A DNA stretch of 64,000 nucleotides, from positions 22,724,827 through 22,788,826 of the forward strand of contig JAIVEN010000004.1 in NCBI GenBank assembly GCA_026686845.1, given 5' to 3'. Under the pieces are notes generated by a model. That model searched no databases. It was not told where the DNA came from and was given only the letters and a program-made list of their open reading frames with translations. How positions within the stretch are numbered: position 1 is the stretch's first letter; each line of letters opens with the position of its first letter. Of the stretch, positions 59,240 through 64,000 are shown one piece after another. Source of the stretch: Adenanthera pavonina. Lineage: Eukaryota; Streptophyta; Magnoliopsida; Fabales; Fabaceae. The translations under genes were made by a program, and so were the position numbers.

Positions 59240-60410
59240 TGCAACAGACAATTAACTTTCATTCTCTTGAATCTTGATTTCCACCAAGCTCAAGTGAACT
59301 TCAGTGTATAGCACATTGCAACAAGAATGTCAACCATGTGGTTATATTTCAATCATTTTTTCATAGAAATGGATTTATTTTATTGAAGAAATATGCAAGA
59401 ATAACTGAGAAGGTTTAGATTTTTATTATAGAAAAAGATGTATACGTTGGTGAAGGGAAAGTAGTAAAATATAATAATGAGGAATAGTAGGATATGGTGG
59501 AATAATTTTTCTGCATCTAAAGAAATCATCACAAGAGACTATTATATAGTCTTTACACAATAACCGAAAAAAGCCAAAACATAGCAACAGATGGGATAGT
59601 GGGAATCGTGGCCCACCATTTGACTTATTCAGATCCTTATTACAGAAAAAGATGTACCTGTTGGTGAAGGGAAAATAATAAAATATAATAATGAGGAACA
59701 ATAGGATATGGACCATATGGCGGAATAACTTTTCTGCATTTAAAGAAATCATCACAAGAGACTATTATATAGTGTTTACATAATAATCGAAAAAAGTCAA
59801 AAAAAAAAGCAACAAATGGGATAGTGGGAATCATGGCCCACCATTTGACTTATTCAACAAAATAACTTCATAACTAAATTAAATAAAAAAACTACTAATC
59901 CTAAAATCAAGGAACCAGTAAACACGTGACACTAAACGTGGCTTTAGTTTTGAAGCATTACTCAACAGTATACTATCAATCAAGTTGAAGCTTATAGTCA
60001 CTAATAAGATAAGCCACATACAAGGAAATAGCAGTAATAGCAATAGGAATAAGCAGAAAAAAAAAGAAGGACAAAAGGAAAAGAAGAATAGAAAGATCCG
60101 GGTGGGAGGGAGAGGATATCTGAGCAAGGAAAAGTCCACACGTATTTCTTCACTCAATTCATGCAACCCTTTTATACCAGAAAAAAAAATCCAAGTAAAA
60201 GTTCAACGATCGAAAGTATTGATATTAATTCTGGTCTACTTAAGGTGGGTAAAAATTTGAGTCCGAGTCAAGTTCTGGTTGAGTTTGATGTATACTAAGA
60301 ATATATTATGCAGTACCAAGAAGCACCAAGGTTTTAGTTTCAGTTTTTAAAGCATGGATCTAACTATAAGCTTAATAAATCAAAGATGGCAAAACCAAAT
60401 AAAAAAATAC
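59240..60410. other. Non-coding spacer between PARP and PP2C fragments
   Basis: Apart from the tandem duplication at 59420-59850, I see no exon or transposon end here. Confidence 0.35.
59420..59850. repeat. Tandem duplication with a 214-bp period
   Basis: GAAAAAGATGTA recurs at 59431 and 59645, and both units contain AAGAAATCATCACAAGAGAC and end CCCACCATTTGACTTATTCA. Differences are scattered, with a short insertion in the second unit (GGACCATATGGCGG). Confidence 0.9.
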
Positions 60411-60560
60411 TAACTTGCTAGTAGATTTTGTAGCCGCATCTCCACCATGTCCATCACAAATGCCAAATAGGCGAAACTATATAATAGGCATACAGGTAGA
60501 ATAGCTTCCTAAGGAAAGTCACGGAATCTGATGCCATACCTACCCCAAAGGGAATTTGAT
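60411..60560 (-). pseudogene. PP2C phosphatase exon fragment (KAPP-like)
   Basis: On the minus strand GVGMASDS, then a degraded stretch, then RLFGICDGHGGDAATKSTSK and a donor-like GTATTT. FGICDGHGG is the PP2C metal-binding motif (the Asp and the DGHGG core are kept). GVGMASD preceding it recalls kinase-associated protein phosphatase (KAPP) of plants, which binds phosphorylated receptor kinases through an FHA domain. The region between the two motifs is out of frame. No FHA domain or later PP2C motifs are found nearby. It lies on the same strand as the PARP fragment 1.2 kb away. Confidence 0.65.
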
Positions 60561-62418
60561 TCCTATGTTGAGAAGAAATATGAACTTGCCAAATATTAAA
60601 AGCACAGTTTAAACAAGTATACTAGTATAGTATTAAAAGAACAAAACACTTTCTTAAAAGAAAAAAAACATTGAATTCATAATGTAATAGCATAAAAAAC
60701 TAATCACTACAGGACAATTCCAAGAACACCATGACCATCGGATTCATATAATTCAAAATAGAAAAAGGCAACCAGACCACTTAAAATTGCCTTGTGACAG
60801 TTCTTTCACATTAAAATTGCCCACATACTCAACTACAAGTTAAGACCATATGACATTTTGTCTATTTTATATCAAGAATTTCTCATTCTTCTGCTCTTAA
60901 AAAAGCCTGGACAAAAAAAGGCTTTATACTCCCTATAACTAAGCTAGATCAAAGTTTCTATCATTGGGTAAAATTTGAAATGAAACAGAAAATTTGTAGT
61001 GCTTTTGCAAATTGAATAGGCAAACTTAAAAACTTAATAAAATTGTACTTACACATCATCTGCTTCTTGTGAGCCTATTCTATCATAAAGCATCTTAGTT
61101 CTTCAAGAAAGGGATGGAAGTCAGATCTAGAGGTTAACCAAGACTTTTAAAAAAAAAAGACTACCCATTACATCTTATTTTTCAGGAAACTAATAAAAAA
61201 AAACCATGCATCAGATTCATCCATACATACGCAAAGATTGAAACAAGCTGAGGTGGGGGTTTGGCTGACAGTGGGGTTTCGCTTGTTTCTGAACTAATGG
61301 TTTTTTCTCGTGATTTACTTTTTCAACGTAAAATTATTGAGTGATTGAATTAATGGTTTAATTTATAAAATATGTTTTTTCTCGTGATTTACTTTTTCAA
61401 AGAGCTTTTTTTTTTAAATCATAATTCTGAAAGCTAATTAACCCTATAAAAAATTATGAGAAATACTCCAAATGAAGTGTTCCTAAAGAATTAATATCGG
61501 TAATCTTAATATGTGTTGATTGATTTATATTTATTATTGATTGGTTTATAATTATTTTCTACATTTATTCCCTTTTATTAGACTTTATTAGGAAGATTCA
61601 TTTTTTTTTGTATATATTTTGTACCCTGCCACACTTTGTAATATACAGAATATTTTCCAAGCTCCCAAATTCTCTTTTCTCATCTATTTCACTCATGGTA
61701 CGGGAGCATAGGGCTCGTTTTCTTCGCGAAATAGCATTGTAATGCTCTCGCCAACTGTGTTTGAAATCTGCACAGTTTCTCCATCTCAGATCTATGTTTG
61801 TGGCCTTCCCCATTGCACACACGCACCTCACCATCGTGATCAGTGCCTTCCTTTCCCCTGCGCGTGAGAGTGCGTGAGTTGTCCTCTCCAGCCACTGTTT
61901 GCTACGCTGTCATCGTCTCGTCTGTCCGATCATTCCCCTCTGGCTTGCTTTTTGATATGAGGTTGTTTTGTTTTTGGGTATTTTCTACAGCACTCTATTA
62001 TTCGCTTAAATGTAATAAACGTGTGAGTTGATGCTTAATAGGTTTTGGTACCAAATCCTCAATCGTCAACTGGTTAAAAATTCTTCTTTAACTTCTCTTT
62101 GCTTTTACAGTTAATTTTTTTCCCTTTGCAAAGTAAAGCCATTCAACACGGAAACACGAACCTGACCCGAACATTCTTACATATAATTAGAAATACGCAA
62201 AGTGTACTTCCAGACCATTTATATATGATTTCAACAGTTAAAATCTTATAATTTTTTTTACTTTATAATTGAATCGTTATTTTAAAAAAATTGTTAGTTA
62301 GAAAATTAATCTGTTTTATATTGATTTTTTAATTGCTTGAAAGGGCCACAACTACTCACCCACGTTGTTATAAATTGACGTGTTATGCGTATTGTGATGT
62401 GTGCATCAGTCATAATTA
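60561..62418. other. Spacer with short direct repeat, no recognised gene
   Basis: A GC-richer stretch at about 61620-62040 has short open frames on both strands but no family match. A 26-base direct repeat (TCTCGTGATTTACTTTTTCA core) lies at 61301-61326 and 61375-61400. Confidence 0.35.
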
Positions 62419-62764
62419 ATGGCTTCCAAGAGGCACTCTCTTATTTTGGTGGTTCTCTTTCTTTCTGCGTTGCTTCTTTCTGCTACAGCAATGGCAAAGA
62501 AACTTGGTGGTGCTTCGGTTCATTATTTATGTGAGTGATTCAATTCCTTCTTGTTAATTCTATCATTCCTTCACTTTGTTTGACTCTGGAAGTTTATTTC
62601 ATTTGCACCATTACAAAATGTTAATTGTAAGCCAAATAATGATTGAATTCTTACTTCTTATAGCTTCGCAAGAGGGGGGACTCCAGATGGCATATGGCTC
62701 TCCATGTAAGTCCCATCGGCCTGGTGGACCTTCATATGATAATCCCCGTTGCCACAACGATTAA
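62419..62764 (+). CDS. Putative secreted small peptide precursor, 70 aa, two exons
   Basis: Exon 1 is 62419-62530 and exon 2 is 62664-62764, with donor GT at 62531 (TTAT|GTGAGT) and acceptor TTCTTATAG at 62663. The split Ser codon keeps frame to TAA at 62762-62764. The product starts MASKRHSLILVVLFLSALLL, a clear signal peptide with likely cleavage after ATAMA near residue 26. The mature part is about 44 residues and ends MAYGSPCKSHRPGGPSYDNP, then RCHND, with only two Cys (possible single disulphide) in a Pro/Gly-rich tail. This layout (signal, variable middle, conserved-looking C-terminus) is typical of plant secreted signalling or defence peptides. I do not recognise the family; RALF, CLE, CEP and PIP signatures are not evident. 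The intron of 133 bases is in the normal range. Expression is unproven. Confidence 0.65.
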
Positions 62765-63126
62765 TAACAGTGTAATGTAACGTAATGGTTATGGTCTGTT
62801 TGGAAAAATGATGAACCTTCATTTTTTGTGTTTCTTCTTTTTTTTGTTGGTAAGCTCATTTTTTGTGTACTTGTTGTTGCAATTGTTGCAAGAGCAAAAT
62901 ATTATTAAGAATCAAATAAATTCACTCTCAAACAGTCCTTTACCTACTTTTTAATATTATTACAGACCCATCGACCTCTCTTCATCTGCTTGATTGTGTT
63001 TAATTATATGCGAAACATATAATATCTTCAAATAGTTGTTTAGCTATTTAGTAATATTATATGATGAAAATCAAAGAGAATCAATAATTATTGTTTGAAT
63101 ATGTCAAGTGGAAGCAGAAATAAAAT
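62765..63126. other. 3' flank of the peptide gene
   Basis: AT-rich with no other feature recognised. AATAAA at 62917-62922 could serve as a poly(A) signal. Confidence 0.35.
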
Positions 63127-64000
63127 GTGTAACATACCCATTTTTCATGTCTGAATAATATGACCAGATAATATTACAAATGATATTAAATTGTTCTGGA
63201 TTAATTTATGATGATTGAGGAAGCTTGGATATTTAATTAAATTAGTTTAAGACCCAAAATATCCTAAAATATAAAAAGGGGCTTAAAAAGGACAAAATTA
63301 TTATTTACAATAAGACAAGAAAAATAATAGTTTAAATACTCTGGTGCAAGTTAAAAGTACAAGTAATATTGGTTATGTGGGTCTTAAGAGGAAAAAACTA
63401 TAAATCCAGTAAAAGATGGGGTCCCACAAAAATAGTAAATACCGGAGGAGATAAATATTAAAAACTAAGTAAGATAGGTGGACCTTACAGGAAAAAATAA
63501 AAGAGAACGATAATGGGTCCCCTAGATAAAGTAAATAGGAAGAACACTGAGTATAATAGAAAATTCGATTCAAAAAGTACTCAAAGCAGAGCTAAATTTA
63601 TCTACAAAAGTAAAAAGTACACTATCTGTTTTTCTTGATTTGACATAAAGTAAGGAGGAAAAAGTTAAACAGTTATGCCCTTCCCTACTCTCTCACATGC
63701 CCAAAAATATCTAAGGGTATAATGGGTAATTGGTATATTAAATATGAGAATAATTGTGAACTTTCGGATTGAATCTCAATCTTACGGTCCATAACCATTA
63801 GACCTTCCTATAAATACCCCCCTCCCCTTCCCCATTTTCACACACAACTCACGCAAGCCAAAAAGAAAAAAACGAGTGGTAGTGTGAGAGAGGGAGCCAT
63901 GGGGAAGAGGAAGAAAAAAAAGAAGAAAGGAGAAAAAGGAAGAAAAAGGAGAAAGAATGAAGAAGGAAGGAATGGAAGATAAGTAGAGGTCTTATGAGGT
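63127..64000 (+). mobile_element. Start of a TGTAACA-type LTR, truncated by window end
   Basis: TGTAACATACCCATTTTTCA at 63127 resembles the start of plant gypsy LTRs. It is followed about 680 bases later by a TATA box and a CA-rich then purine-rich leader, as in an LTR U3-R region. The other end is outside the window, so no target duplication can be checked. A short Lys/Arg-rich frame from ATG at 63899 is probably part of the leader. Confidence 0.5.
63809..63816 (+). promoter_or_regulatory. TATA box in the right-edge LTR or gene
   Basis: TATAAATA followed by CCCCCCTCCCC and then a CACACACAACTCACGC leader. It fits a polymerase II promoter with start near 63840. Whether it drives an LTR transcript or a gene beyond the window cannot be told. 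Confidence 0.6.

Noticed and set aside
60991..61001. TTTGTAGTG as the right end of the CACTA-like element starting at 57586
   Set aside because: The terminal sequence does not match the left end well and the 3-bp flanks (TGA versus CTT) differ.
63899..63982. Lys/Arg-rich 27-residue open frame from ATG at 63899
   Set aside because: Pure purine-run translation in a likely LTR leader; no support as a gene.
1..64000. CRISPR arrays, bacterial operons, rRNA or complete tRNA genes
   Set aside because: The tandem repeats here lack unique regular spacers, all genes have spliceosomal introns, and no rRNA or full tRNA cloverleaf was seen.

Overview
This is plant nuclear DNA, most likely from a eudicot. 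It is AT-rich, has intron-containing genes with GT-AG junctions, and is dominated by plant transposon families (Ty1/copia SIRE-type, TGTAACA-type LTRs, CACTA, Mutator-like, Tourist- and Stowaway-like MITEs). I cannot fix the species from the sequence. Only three loci look like intact host genes: the last two exons of an SMC6 homologue (1-1256), a two-exon F-box/leucine-rich-repeat gene (8213-11008), and a small two-exon gene for a putative secreted peptide of 70 residues (62419-62764). A fourth locus, an aldo-keto reductase gene (28310-34374), is broken.

Layout: 1-13.2 kb holds the SMC6 tail, the F-box gene and several short MITEs. 13.2-19.2 kb is a decayed copia element with a perfect 5-bp target duplication. 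19.2-24.5 kb is AT-rich, with no recognisable gene. 24.5-27.0 kb and 29.3-31.9 kb are two copies of one long LTR-like element in opposite orientation. The second copy sits inside a solo LTR, which itself sits inside exon 2 of the aldo-keto reductase gene. Target duplications allow the order of insertion to be read. 35.9-41.0 kb is a CACTA element containing a second CACTA element. The inner one carries exons captured from at least two host genes, a CHD1/CHR5-type chromatin remodeller and a PLAT-domain protein. 42.3-57.4 kb is a foldback (giant inverted-repeat) transposon whose left arm is split by an 11.6-kb SIRE-type copia element with a perfect CTAAG duplication. 57.6-61.4 kb has transposon-like subterminal repeats followed by exon fragments of a PARP gene and a PP2C phosphatase gene, again on one strand with introns kept. 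The window ends in the start of another TGTAACA-type LTR with its own TATA box.

The host genes do not form a pathway. The theme is a transposon graveyard between sparse genes, with at least four nested insertions that can be ordered from target-site duplications, and with DNA-level (intron-retaining) capture of chromatin, DNA-repair and signalling gene exons. All homology calls are by eye from remembered family motifs; no database search was possible.
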